Source: Pseudoalteromonas sp. OOF1S-7 (GTDB lineage: Bacteria > Pseudomonadota > Gammaproteobacteria > Enterobacterales > Alteromonadaceae). From it: a DNA stretch of 64,000 bases. The stretch spans positions 1-64,000 of the forward strand of contig NZ_JAKRFZ010000015.1 in NCBI RefSeq assembly GCF_022347765.1. Reading direction: 5' to 3'. The first letter of the stretch is position 1; each line of letters starts with the position of its first letter. Position numbers and translations under genes: made by a program. The notes beneath the pieces are model-generated. The model was not told the DNA's origin. It was given only the letters and a program-made list of their open reading frames with translations, and ran no database searches. Shown in pieces: positions 44,433 to 52,373 of the stretch.

Positions 44433-44546
44433 TAGAAACAATATGGCCAGCAGCCTATTCTTTTTAAGTCCATTGCTCTTCGAATTTTAAACGGTTCGGA
44501 GCGGGACTCTTTCCTGACTACCGGACCAGCAAGAAGTTCGGTAGAG
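44426..44546 (+). promoter_or_regulatory. Expression platform of the lysine riboswitch
   Basis: CTGGTC (44426-44431, the 3' strand of P1) can instead pair with GGCCAG (44445-44450), an anti-P1 hairpin. Further on, GGTTCGG (44493-44499) pairs with CCGGACC (44521-44527), while CTACCG (44518-44523) pairs with CGGTAG (44539-44544), which covers the ribosome-binding region of dapA. The last two hairpins share CCG and cannot coexist. No T run follows any stem, so control of translation is more likely than termination. Confidence 0.6.
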
Positions 44547-45443
44547 ATGAAATCACACATTCAGTTATCTGATCAGTTATCTGACTACCCGTTATGGACG
44601 GCTCTGGTTACGCCCTTTGATGCGCATGATCAGGTCGATTATCACAGTTTAAAGCAACTCGTTGCACAGCAAGTCGAGGCTAACAATGGTATTTTGCTGC
44701 TTGGCAGTACCGGGGAAGGTCTGGCTCTGACCCTGGCTGAGCAACGCAAAATCGTTGAATTTGTCTGCGCGCTGGCACCTCAGGTGCCCATCATGGTGGC
44801 CGTTGGCGGCATTAACCTGGCTACCCAGCTTGAGTGGGTCGAGTTTTGTAATAGCCAAAATATAGACGCCCTGCTGCTGGGCTCACCCGTGTATGCCAAG
44901 CCCGGCGTTGTGGGTCAGACGCAATGGTTCGATGCACTGCTCAGCGCCGCCAATGTGCCCTGCATGATCTACAATGTCCCCGGACGCAGCGCCGTTGCAA
45001 TCGCCCCCGAAGTGCTGACCAACCTGGCACACCATGACAACCTCTGGGCACTCAAAGAAGCCAGTGGTGACATCGCCACGTTTGAAGCGTTCCGCCGTGC
45101 CTTACCAGCACTGGCCATTTACAGCGGTGACGATGCATTGCTTCCCTACTTTGCCCAGGCCGGTGCCGCCGGTCTGGTTTCTGTGGCAGCCAACGCCTGG
45201 CCAGTTCAAACCGCCGAGTTTGTGCGCCGCGCACTCAGTGGCACCAGCCCAAACCTCTTTACCACCTGGGCTGACGCCATCAGCAGCCTGTTTGCTGTTG
45301 CAAACCCCATCCCGGTAAAAACGCTCATGCACCTGCAAGGTAATCTGGCTACGCCGCACCTCAGGCCGCCACTGACGCACCTGGAACTAACCAGTAATGC
45401 GGCATTACATGCCGCCAACGAACAGATTTTATCCTGGAATTAA
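44547..45443 (+). CDS. dapA: 4-hydroxy-tetrahydrodipicolinate synthase-like (DapA) of the riboswitch operon
   Basis: DHDPS/NAL family aldolase of 298 residues. Such enzymes condense aspartate semialdehyde with pyruvate at the start of the lysine branch. Features: LWTALVTPFDA, GSTGEGLALTLAEQR (substrate-binding), YNVPGRSAV with the catalytic Tyr, and the Schiff-base Lys170 in LWALKEASGD. It has a short N-terminal extension compared with typical DapA. First gene after the lysine riboswitch; the chromosome probably has a second, standard dapA elsewhere (inferred). Confidence 0.9.
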   Translation: MKSHIQLSDQLSDYPLWTALVTPFDAHDQVDYHSLKQLVAQQVEANNGILLLGSTGEGLALTLAEQRKIVEFVCALAPQVPIMVAVGGINLATQLEWVEFCNSQNIDALLLGSPVYAKPGVVGQTQWFDALLSAANVPCMIYNVPGRSAVAIAPEVLTNLAHHDNLWALKEASGDIATFEAFRRALPALAIYSGDDALLPYFAQAGAAGLVSVAANAWPVQTAEFVRRALSGTSPNLFTTWADAISSLFAVANPIPVKTLMHLQGNLATPHLRPPLTHLELTSNAALHAANEQILSWN

Positions 45444-45453
45444 GAGACTCCCT

Positions 45454-46194
45454 ATGACCTGGTCAACACTATTAGATAACTTAGAAAACGGTTCACAACG
45501 TGCGGCACACCAAGACGAGCACGGTAACTGGCATGCCAATGTCGAAGTCAAAGAAGGTATTCTGGCGGCCTTCCGGGCTGGTCAAAACACCGAATACCCT
45601 GGCGGTTTCGTCGATAAAGACAATCTGGCACCGCGCGGTTTTGCTGCCGACGAAGCGGTTCGTATGGTGCCAGGAGGCAGCAGCGTGCGCCGCGGTGCGT
45701 ATGTGGCACCCGGCACCATTATTATGCCACCCGCCTACGTCAATATCGGGGCCTATATCGACAGCGGTACTATGGTCGACAGCCATGCGCTGGTAGGCTC
45801 CTGCGCACAGATTGGTAAAAATGTACACTTAAGTGCGGCCGTGCAGATCGGTGGCGTACTGGAACCCGTTGGTGCCAGTCCGGTGGTGGTTGAAGACGAT
45901 GCGTTCATAGGCGCGGGCTGTGTGCTGGTGGAAGGCGTTGTAGTAAAACAAGGCGCGGTGCTGGCACCAGGCGTGCGCTTGTCTGCCAGTATCCCGGTAT
46001 ACGACTGTGTGAATGAGCGCCCCCTGGAAAAAGGCGAAGCCATTCCCCCGTTTGCCATTGTGATCCCCGGTTCACGTCCCGCTTCCAGTGAGTGGGCTAA
46101 AGCGCAAGGGTTGAGCATGTCCTGTGCCCTGATAGTGAAATACCGTGACGAGCAAAGTGACGCCTCATTGGAACTTGAAGAGGTGCTGCGCTAA
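45454..46194 (+). CDS. dapD: Tetrahydrodipicolinate N-succinyltransferase-like (DapD)
   Basis: 246 residues, left-handed beta-helix acyltransferase that moves succinyl from succinyl-CoA to tetrahydrodipicolinate. VPGGSSVRRGAYVAPGT, PPAYVNIGAYIDSGTMVDSH, ALVGSCAQIGKNVHLSAAVQ and IGGVLEP are classic DapD hexapeptide segments. It is about 28 residues shorter at the N-terminus than the E. coli protein (274), so the N-terminal helical domain is reduced. Start at 45454 is taken because it lies just after the dapA stop; the open frame runs further into dapA. Its TAA shares one base with the next ATG. Confidence 0.88.
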   Translation: MTWSTLLDNLENGSQRAAHQDEHGNWHANVEVKEGILAAFRAGQNTEYPGGFVDKDNLAPRGFAADEAVRMVPGGSSVRRGAYVAPGTIIMPPAYVNIGAYIDSGTMVDSHALVGSCAQIGKNVHLSAAVQIGGVLEPVGASPVVVEDDAFIGAGCVLVEGVVVKQGAVLAPGVRLSASIPVYDCVNERPLEKGEAIPPFAIVIPGSRPASSEWAKAQGLSMSCALIVKYRDEQSDASLELEEVLR

Positions 46195-47399
46195 TGACCA
46201 CACTGAGTACGTCCCTGCGCACGCAACTGACGGCCCTCAGAAGCGATCTCAACACCCCGTTTTTTGTCTACGATCTGGATGTACTGAGCGCTCATGTCAA
46301 CCAACTCACTGCGCAAAACGTAGTGAAACTCTGGTACGCCGTCAAAGCCAACCCGTTATCCTGTGTACTTAGCACGCTGGATAACGCCGGGTTTAACTTT
46401 GATGTCGCAAGCCGGGGCGAGCTCACGCAGGTACTGGCCCAGGACATTGCGGCCGAACGCGTACTCAACACCGGGCCGGCCAAATCTCCGGCCCAGATCC
46501 AACATTTTCTCGATGCTGGCGTCACCACCTTTGTGGCTGAAAGCCTGAACCAGGTGCGCTGGTTAAACGATGCGGCACAACAACACCAAACAACCTTAAC
46601 TGTGCTGCTGCGTGTACAGTTGCGCTGGCCAGCAGGCGACAAAAACCCGCTCGGTGGCGACAGCCTGACCCCGTTTGGACTCGGATGTGAACAGTGGCAG
46701 CAACTCACGCTGAGCGACTATCCTGCACTGGATTTTGCAGGTCTGCATATTTTCCAGTGGGGCAATATGCTGAATGCGGCTAAGCTTGCCAGCTTATGGC
46801 AGCAAATGGTGCCGCCACTGACCGAACTGAGTCAACAACTGGGTATGACGCTGAGGATCCTGGACCTTGGCGGCGGATTAGGTGTGCCTTATGAGCCACA
46901 CCAGCAACCGCTTGACTGGGAGCAGGTTATCGACAGCCTGGCAAAAATTAAAGCCGAAGCAGGCGTGCAGGAACTGTGGATGGAGCTGGGCCGCTATGCG
47001 GTCGCTCATTGTGGCTACTATCTTAACCCGGTGGTGGAGCAAAAGGTCAACTATGGTGAACACCAGTTGATCCTTGCTGGCGGTATCAATCACCTGCTGC
47101 GCCCGGCGGTAACCGGCCAGGCTTTTCCGGTACAGACACTGCGCACATCTACTGCCGCTCATCGCCAATATCATTTGCATGGCCCCTTGTGCACCGCACT
47201 GGACCACCTCGGAACTCACCCCCTGCCTGAGGACCTCGGGTATGGCGACTGGTTGATATTCGGCCAGTGTGGTGCCTATGGCTTTACCGAGAGTATGCCT
47301 TACTTTCTGTGCCATGAACTGCCGGCTGAATATGTCTTTAAACAGGGCCAGCTGTATTGCATCCGGCAAAGTGAAAACGCCGACTATTACCTGAGGTAA
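46194..47399 (+). CDS. Group IV PLP decarboxylase, LysA/NspC-like (probable diaminopimelate decarboxylase)
   Basis: 401 residues, alanine-racemase-fold decarboxylase of the Orn/DAP/Arg family. PLP Lys51 lies in WYAVKANP; others are NFDVASRGEL, KSPAQIQHFLDAG, LDLGGGLGVPY (PLP phosphate), ELGRYAV in place of LysA EPGR, GPLCTALD with the catalytic Cys, and GQCGAYGFTES with the C-terminal Tyr. It departs from normal LysA (HIFQWGNML in the usual HIGS region), and so from sequence alone could act on another diamino acid. The lysine riboswitch and dapA-dapD neighbours favour meso-diaminopimelate. Coupled to dapD by a one-base overlap. Confidence 0.75.
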   Translation: MTTLSTSLRTQLTALRSDLNTPFFVYDLDVLSAHVNQLTAQNVVKLWYAVKANPLSCVLSTLDNAGFNFDVASRGELTQVLAQDIAAERVLNTGPAKSPAQIQHFLDAGVTTFVAESLNQVRWLNDAAQQHQTTLTVLLRVQLRWPAGDKNPLGGDSLTPFGLGCEQWQQLTLSDYPALDFAGLHIFQWGNMLNAAKLASLWQQMVPPLTELSQQLGMTLRILDLGGGLGVPYEPHQQPLDWEQVIDSLAKIKAEAGVQELWMELGRYAVAHCGYYLNPVVEQKVNYGEHQLILAGGINHLLRPAVTGQAFPVQTLRTSTAAHRQYHLHGPLCTALDHLGTHPLPEDLGYGDWLIFGQCGAYGFTESMPYFLCHELPAEYVFKQGQLYCIRQSENADYYLR

Positions 47400-47401
47400 C
47401 C

Positions 47402-48514
47402 ATGAACACTATCACACAACAACATATTCAGGTTGGTGAAATCGCCAACGGCCTGCCTTTGACCATCCCGGTCTATCGACTGCAGGGCAATGGCACTGGA
47501 CCAAACGTGTACATTCAGGCAAATATGCATGGCGCAGAGGTGCAGGGAAATGCGGTGATTTATGCACTGCTGGAACAACTAAAGCACCTTCCTCTGGCCG
47601 GAAATATCACTCTGGTGCCTTATGCCAACCCGATTGGGTGTAATCAGAAATCCGGTGAATTTACGCTGGGTCGTTTTGACCCCATTACCGGGGTGAACTG
47701 GAATCGCATGTATCATGACCACAGCGCCCTGGTACAGCATTGTCTTAAGGAACACGCAGAGGACTCAGATAAAGCGCTCATCGCCGCCTTTCGCGAACAG
47801 TTATGTCAGGCAACCGAGGCACTGCTGGATGCGCCTGCACATACTCAAACTACTGGTAGGCGCATTGCACTGACACTGCAAAAACTGGCGCATCAGGCCG
47901 ATATTGTGCTGGACCTGCACACCGGCCCAATTTCGGCTAAGCACTTATATTGCCCTGAATACGCCAAAGACAGTGCGCGCTACTTCGATATTCCCCACGT
48001 ACTGTTGATCCCCAATGAGTTCGACGGTGCAATGGATGAGGCCAGTTTCTGTCCCTGGTGGCGCTTAAGTGATGCACTAAAAGCGCAAGGTCGCGATTTT
48101 CCCGTTGCCGTGGAAGCCTTTACTGTGGAGCTGGGCTCTCAGGAAAAGATCGACCTCGATGAAGCCGTACATGACGCCAATAGCATCCTCAGCTATCTGA
48201 CACATAAAGAAGTACTTACAGGTGCAAACCATCGCCCCAAAGTCATGAAACGCTATGCCTGCGCGTTGCAAGATTATCTGACTTACTATGCGCCGATGGG
48301 CGGCATGGTGGAATATAAGGCCCCACTGGGTGGGCAGATTAAAGCCGGAGACTGTGTCGCACAGATTTTACGCATGGAGCAGTATTTATCTGAAACGCCG
48401 CTGCATACTCTGCGCCTGGAGCAAGATGCCATAGCCATTCTGCATTTTGCCTCGGCCAGTGTTAATCAGGGCACTGAGTTATATAAATTTTTCACAAACT
48501 ACTATGAACTGTAG
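47402..48514 (+). CDS. AstE/aspartoacylase-family zinc hydrolase (possible DapE substitute)
   Basis: 370 residues, M14-type succinylglutamate desuccinylase/aspartoacylase family. Zinc ligands His43 and Glu46 (NMHGAEVQGNA) and His173 (VLDLHTG) are present, with GVNWNRMYHDH (substrate Asn/Arg) and a catalytic Glu in AFTVELGSQ. The C-terminal part has the beta-barrel cap (PMGGMVEYKAPLGGQIKAGD). Family members remove acyl groups from N-acyl amino acids. Two bases after the decarboxylase and under the same riboswitch, it is well placed to remove succinyl from N-succinyl-diaminopimelate, work normally done by DapE. That substrate is an inference. Confidence 0.75.
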   Translation: MNTITQQHIQVGEIANGLPLTIPVYRLQGNGTGPNVYIQANMHGAEVQGNAVIYALLEQLKHLPLAGNITLVPYANPIGCNQKSGEFTLGRFDPITGVNWNRMYHDHSALVQHCLKEHAEDSDKALIAAFREQLCQATEALLDAPAHTQTTGRRIALTLQKLAHQADIVLDLHTGPISAKHLYCPEYAKDSARYFDIPHVLLIPNEFDGAMDEASFCPWWRLSDALKAQGRDFPVAVEAFTVELGSQEKIDLDEAVHDANSILSYLTHKEVLTGANHRPKVMKRYACALQDYLTYYAPMGGMVEYKAPLGGQIKAGDCVAQILRMEQYLSETPLHTLRLEQDAIAILHFASASVNQGTELYKFFTNYYEL

Positions 48515-48613
48515 TCGCGCTTACGACTTGGCCAAGATCCCGGTTGATATCAAATACAGAGCAACACAACGATTGCGTGAGAGTAGGTGAGCAATCCTCA
48601 CTTGCTAAGGTAA

Positions 48614-48645
48614 GGCGGCAACAGGCGTTGCCGCCGGCCTTTTTA
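48614..48645 (+). terminator. Terminator of the lysine-riboswitch operon
   Basis: GGCGGCAAC (48614-48622) pairs perfectly with GTTGCCGCC (48627-48635), followed by GGCCTTTTTAG. It lies 100 bases after the hydrolase stop and against the stop codon of the convergent RiPP-like gene. Confidence 0.85.
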
Positions 48646-48846
48646 GTCTGGCATGCAGATCTCAAAGCGGCCCGAGTAACAATCCCGACCCGTCGGGCAA
48701 CCCAGAAAAACAGCAGTGTCGCAACCAAACGAGTCACAGGCAGGGTACCCAGAAGCCCCCGCAGCAACCCTGGGTGTCTGCGCCAATCCCAGTTGCTGAC
48801 TGTGGCTCAGTTGTTTAATGCATTTTTTGTTCAGTGATATTTTCAT
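48643..48846 (-). CDS. Orphan RiPP (class I lanthipeptide-type) precursor-like peptide
   Basis: 67 residues. The N-terminal part MKISLNKKCIKQLSHSQQLG, then AQTPRVAAGA, is like the leader of natural-product precursors of the 'MKLxLNKKxLKxLS...TPxVAGG' type. The C-terminal part (about 31-67) has five Cys (37, 42, 50, 56, 64) and five Ser/Thr (32, 39, 44, 52, 58) with many Gly, as in a lanthipeptide or disulfide-rich core. AAGGAGATTGAA gives a strong ribosome site before the ATG. No LanB, LanC, LanM, radical SAM enzyme, peptidase or transporter is nearby, so modification, if any, would come from elsewhere. The class is an inference. Confidence 0.65.
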   Translation of the reverse strand: MKISLNKKCIKQLSHSQQLGLAQTPRVAAGASGYPACDSFGCDTAVFLGCPTGRDCYSGRFEICMPD

Positions 48847-49017
48847 TTCAATCTCCTTTTATGCAGTGTGCTTAATTAACCTACTGCCATGTTGAGCAAA
48901 AATCAACCAACCTGTATCTTGACAAGGTCATAGATTGTCAATCTTTGTCCTTCTACGTTTTTTCTTGACCATGATACTATGCTTATAAATTGCTATTGAC
49001 TAAGGACTTCATCGCCT

Positions 49018-50040
49018 ATGAAACTCAGGATGCTCGCTTTGTTATCTTTGCTGACCTCTACTTCTGTGCTCGCCAATGAACAGGACGACCCGGATGACCT
49101 GGAGCTGATAAAACAATGTGTACTGAACGAGATCATCGCCGGAGATCAACAACAAACCATTGCGCAGCTCAAAGCGTACTGTCAGAAGCTCAACGAAACC
49201 CGCCTCAGTAAACTGGACCGCCGCATGGCGCGCGAAATGGTGACAGAAAATAACCGCAATGTGCTGACACCGCACAATCGCAACTACATTTTACCAGTGA
49301 CCTATGTCAAAAACCCGAACTCCCGGCCCTTTGATGGATTAAAAGCCATTCAGGAAGAAGAAGGCGAACCACTCGATCATATGGAGGTCAAATACCAGAT
49401 ATCGATGAAAGTGCCCCTTTATCGCCACTTTGAAGACAAAGATCAGGCGGTATATGTCGGCGTGACACTGCAATCGTACTGGCAGCTCTATAATAAAGAC
49501 ATTTCCTCACCATTTCGTGAAACCAATTACGAGCCGGAAATCTTCTGGGTCAACTTCCTGGACGACGAGAACGTCCTGTGGGGTGACGAGATGGCCATTA
49601 TTCTGGGTGCCTCACACCAGTCAAATGGCCGCAGTCAGCCAAACTCACGTTCCTGGAACCGCCTCTATGCCAACTTTATCTGGGAATATGAAGGCTTCGT
49701 GTTTAGCTTTAAACCTTGGTACCGCCTGCCGGAGGATGACAAGCCCGAACCGTTAGTCGCAAAAGGGGATGATAACCCGGATATTCACAAGTACATGGGC
49801 TACTTCGAACTCAGCGGTGCCTATCGCTATGGCAGGCATGAGTTTGGCTTTATGACCCGCAACAATTTTAACAGCGACAACCATGGCGCAATACAGCTCG
49901 ACTGGTCATTTCCATTGCTGGGATCTTCGCGGGTACGTGGTTATGTGCAATATTTTAATGGCTACGGCGAGAGTATGATCGACTATAATGCGCATATTCA
50001 GCGTCTCGGCCTGGGCATTGCCGTGACCGATTTGCTCTAA
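49018..50040 (+). CDS. pldA: Outer membrane phospholipase A
   Basis: Outer-membrane beta-barrel phospholipase A1/A2 that hydrolyses misplaced phospholipids. It has 340 residues, longer than the E. coli enzyme at the N-terminus. Signal peptide about 1-19 (ending VLAN). The catalytic His200, Ser202 and Asn214 lie in GASHQSNGRSQPNSRSWNR with the exact spacing of the E. coli triad. Calcium-binding and barrel strands are rich in alternating aromatic residues. Single gene. Confidence 0.95.
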   Translation: MKLRMLALLSLLTSTSVLANEQDDPDDLELIKQCVLNEIIAGDQQQTIAQLKAYCQKLNETRLSKLDRRMAREMVTENNRNVLTPHNRNYILPVTYVKNPNSRPFDGLKAIQEEEGEPLDHMEVKYQISMKVPLYRHFEDKDQAVYVGVTLQSYWQLYNKDISSPFRETNYEPEIFWVNFLDDENVLWGDEMAIILGASHQSNGRSQPNSRSWNRLYANFIWEYEGFVFSFKPWYRLPEDDKPEPLVAKGDDNPDIHKYMGYFELSGAYRYGRHEFGFMTRNNFNSDNHGAIQLDWSFPLLGSSRVRGYVQYFNGYGESMIDYNAHIQRLGLGIAVTDLL

Positions 50041-50050
50041 GATCAACCAG

Positions 50051-50074
50051 CGCGGCCTGCTACAGCAGGCCGCG
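50051..50074. terminator. Convergent hairpin between pldA and the yiiD-like gene
   Basis: CGCGGCCTGC (50051-50060) pairs perfectly with GCAGGCCGCG (50065-50074) over a 4-base loop. Ten GC-rich pairs, without T run. Confidence 0.6.
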
Positions 50075-50081
50075 TAAGCGC

Positions 50082-50975
50082 TTATTTGATAACCACAAAT
50101 AAGCCTTCAAATTTCGCCACCAGCACATCTCCATCGTACACATTCACCGGCACTCGGTACTTGGCTTTGCCCTCGTCGTTTAGTGCAGTCAGCTCACCAC
50201 TGCACTCGGCCAGTGTCACCGTCGCACAAGGTGCAGTCGTCAGCGGTTTGAGGTACTGAATATTGGCATCAGCCAACACAATGTTGCCTTCCAGCGCCAG
50301 CTCTTTGAGCGCAAGATAAGTGGCGCCCCACCCGGTTAAGGTGGCCATGCTATAGACCGAACCGGCAAACATCGAGTTGTGAAGATTCAGGTTAGCTTTG
50401 AGATCCGCACGAGTTGAAAACTGCCAGTCGGTGTAACTTTCTACCTTAATGCCCATCGCATCACTAATAGGGATCGACTCACGCCAGGTGTCCTGTAACA
50501 CCTGAGTCCACTGCGGGTGACGGAACCACCCGGGCTCACTAGGGCGCTGTTTGACCATCTTCCAGTGCTGCACATCACCATATGACAGGTGAGCCTTTTC
50601 AACCATCTGATAGCCATGGCGCTCATAAAAGGCCAGCGCCCGCTCTCTGGCAAACAGCACCAATTCTTCGGCTTGCTGTGTCCAGGCAATTTTTTCCAGC
50701 TCGTGCAGCAGTCGGCTGCCAAGATGATGACCTCGATGTGCCTCATCTACAGCCATGTATCGGACCTGAGCCTGCTGTTGATTATTAAAATGCAGACGTG
50801 CCACACCGAGTACCTGACCTTCGTTATTCTTGATATAACGATGCTCAGCTTCCTGCTCAAGATCATCCTGCTCGCTGCCTCTGGGTTGATCCCAGGGGGC
50901 CCGCAAAACCTGCCATCGCAATTGATAATACGCTTGCCAATCTTCGCTGCTCTGTGGCGCTGTTATTTGAAACAT
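50082..50975 (-). CDS. GNAT-hotdog thioesterase fusion, YiiD/FabY-like
   Basis: 297 residues. The N-terminal GNAT acetyltransferase domain (about 1-140) has VRYMAVDEAHRGHHLGSRLL, the acetyl-CoA loop. The C-terminal domain (about 155-297) is a hotdog thioesterase fold of YiiD_C type (NLHNSMFAGSVYSMATLTGW). This two-domain form is that of E. coli YiiD, linked to starting fatty acid synthesis (FabY). GGAGTCACC precedes the ATG. Single gene. Confidence 0.85.
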   Translation of the reverse strand: MFQITAPQSSEDWQAYYQLRWQVLRAPWDQPRGSEQDDLEQEAEHRYIKNNEGQVLGVARLHFNNQQQAQVRYMAVDEAHRGHHLGSRLLHELEKIAWTQQAEELVLFARERALAFYERHGYQMVEKAHLSYGDVQHWKMVKQRPSEPGWFRHPQWTQVLQDTWRESIPISDAMGIKVESYTDWQFSTRADLKANLNLHNSMFAGSVYSMATLTGWGATYLALKELALEGNIVLADANIQYLKPLTTAPCATVTLAECSGELTALNDEGKAKYRVPVNVYDGDVLVAKFEGLFVVIK

Positions 50976-51191
50976 GGTGACTCCTGTGCTTTTCCTGTCG
51001 CCGTGGGACTATACCCAGGCTTGTGCAAACTGCTCCCATCTTTTTTGCGGGAACTTTTGTCTAATTTATGGACCTTACCTTACAAGAAAAGTATGCAACA
51101 GGGAATGATTGACCAGATTTGGCCAATTTGTCATGTAAATTCAACGAAACGCGGTGGCAGAACTGTCAAGCCCAGCTATGCTGATGTAACT

Positions 51192-51881
51192 ATGCAAGAT
51201 TTTATAACCGAACCCGGCACCATCAGTAACGAGTTTGTGCACCAGAGCCATCAACTCGGGCACCTGCTGTATTGGCATAAGCATGGCAAAATCAGCATAC
51301 AAGTACGCCAGGAAAAAACCTTACGCTGGTTACTGATCAACGACACACTGCAATCCGTGATTGAACTCAATCATCCGGAGAGACTGCTTTTCCCGCATCT
51401 GCAAGTGTTAGCGGCGCTGTGGCAAAAATGCCCGGCCCCCGGTAAAGTACTAGAGCTGGGACTTGGCGCCGGTGCCATCCGGGATTATCTGCACATTAGC
51501 TACCCCGACTGCCAGATCACCTCAGTAGATAATAATCCGGATATCATCCACTGCTACAAGCGCTATTTTGGCGGCGATCCTATCTCTAACGTCAGCTGTA
51601 GCGATGCCTACCAGGCATTGGAGAACAATGGCCATTATGACTGGATCATTCTGGATTTATTCAGTCAGCTGGATGCCCCCCGGTTTTTATACGAACACAA
51701 GTTTTACACACAAATTCGTGCCACGCTCAATGAAGGGGGGCGCTTATATATCAATTTTCTTGCAGAACATGATTCGCAGTTAAAACAGCTGGAGCACCTG
51801 CTTATTACCAACTTTGGTAAAAAACCCTTCGTACACAAAGTGCCCGACTACGCCAATCACATTATTTCTCTGACGCGCTGA
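51192..51881 (+). CDS. Spermidine synthase-like methyltransferase-fold protein
   Basis: About 229 residues. The core has KVLELGLGAGAIRDYLHI (motif I), ITSVDNNPDIIHCYKRYFG and DWIILDLFSQLDAP, as in the spermidine synthase-like superfamily. It lacks clear polyamine-site residues, so aminopropyl transfer is doubtful. The frame is open far upstream through the gap and into the opposite-strand yiiD gene. Start is uncertain: 51192 gives the family-like MQDFITEPGTISNEFVHQSH; 51093 and 51105 are in-frame alternatives. No good ribosome site. Confidence 0.7.
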   Translation: MQDFITEPGTISNEFVHQSHQLGHLLYWHKHGKISIQVRQEKTLRWLLINDTLQSVIELNHPERLLFPHLQVLAALWQKCPAPGKVLELGLGAGAIRDYLHISYPDCQITSVDNNPDIIHCYKRYFGGDPISNVSCSDAYQALENNGHYDWIILDLFSQLDAPRFLYEHKFYTQIRATLNEGGRLYINFLAEHDSQLKQLEHLLITNFGKKPFVHKVPDYANHIISLTR

Positions 51882-51893
51882 GCGCTTACCTGC

Positions 51894-52331
51894 TTACACC
51901 GACAAATTAAAGGTTACAGGACCATCGTTGCACAGGCTCACCTGCATATCGGCCGCAAAGCGACCTGTGGCCACATTTAACCCCGACGCTTTTGCCTGAG
52001 CAACAAAATAATCGTAAAGCGCCTCGGCTTGCGCCGGTGTGGCAGCGGAAGAAAAGCTCGGCCGCATGCCTTTTTTGGTGTCCGCAGCCAGTGTAAACTG
52101 AGACACCACCAGCAGCTCGCCTGCAATGTCTCTCAAACTCAGGTTCATTTTGCCCTGTGCATCGGTAAAAATACGATAGTTACTGATTTTGTGCAGCAAG
52201 CTGTCTGCACTTTTTTGCTCGTCGGCCTTTTCCACCCCGAGCAATACCAGGATCCCCTGGCCAATTTGACCAACACACTCACCTTCGACCATGACACTGG
52301 CCTGACTGACTCTTTGAATTAATCCCTGCAC
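51894..52331 (-). CDS. dtd: D-aminoacyl-tRNA deacylase
   Basis: Removes D-amino acids from wrongly charged tRNAs. 145 residues, full length. Signatures: MQGLIQRVSQASVMVEG, VVSQFTLAADTKKGMRPSF and the closing DGPVTFNLSV (the GP of the cross-subunit Gly-cisPro site is in NDGPVTF). It follows pip on the same strand by 42 bases. Confidence 0.97.
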   Translation of the reverse strand: MQGLIQRVSQASVMVEGECVGQIGQGILVLLGVEKADEQKSADSLLHKISNYRIFTDAQGKMNLSLRDIAGELLVVSQFTLAADTKKGMRPSFSSAATPAQAEALYDYFVAQAKASGLNVATGRFAADMQVSLCNDGPVTFNLSV

Positions 52332-52373
52332 TGTTACCTCAATGGATCCGACTATGATTGACTGACTTTGCCG

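Noticed and set aside
50589..51191. Long reading frame upstream of the spermidine-synthase-like gene
   Set aside because: It runs antisense through yiiD and across the gap, and its product there is not protein-like; the conserved part begins near 51192.
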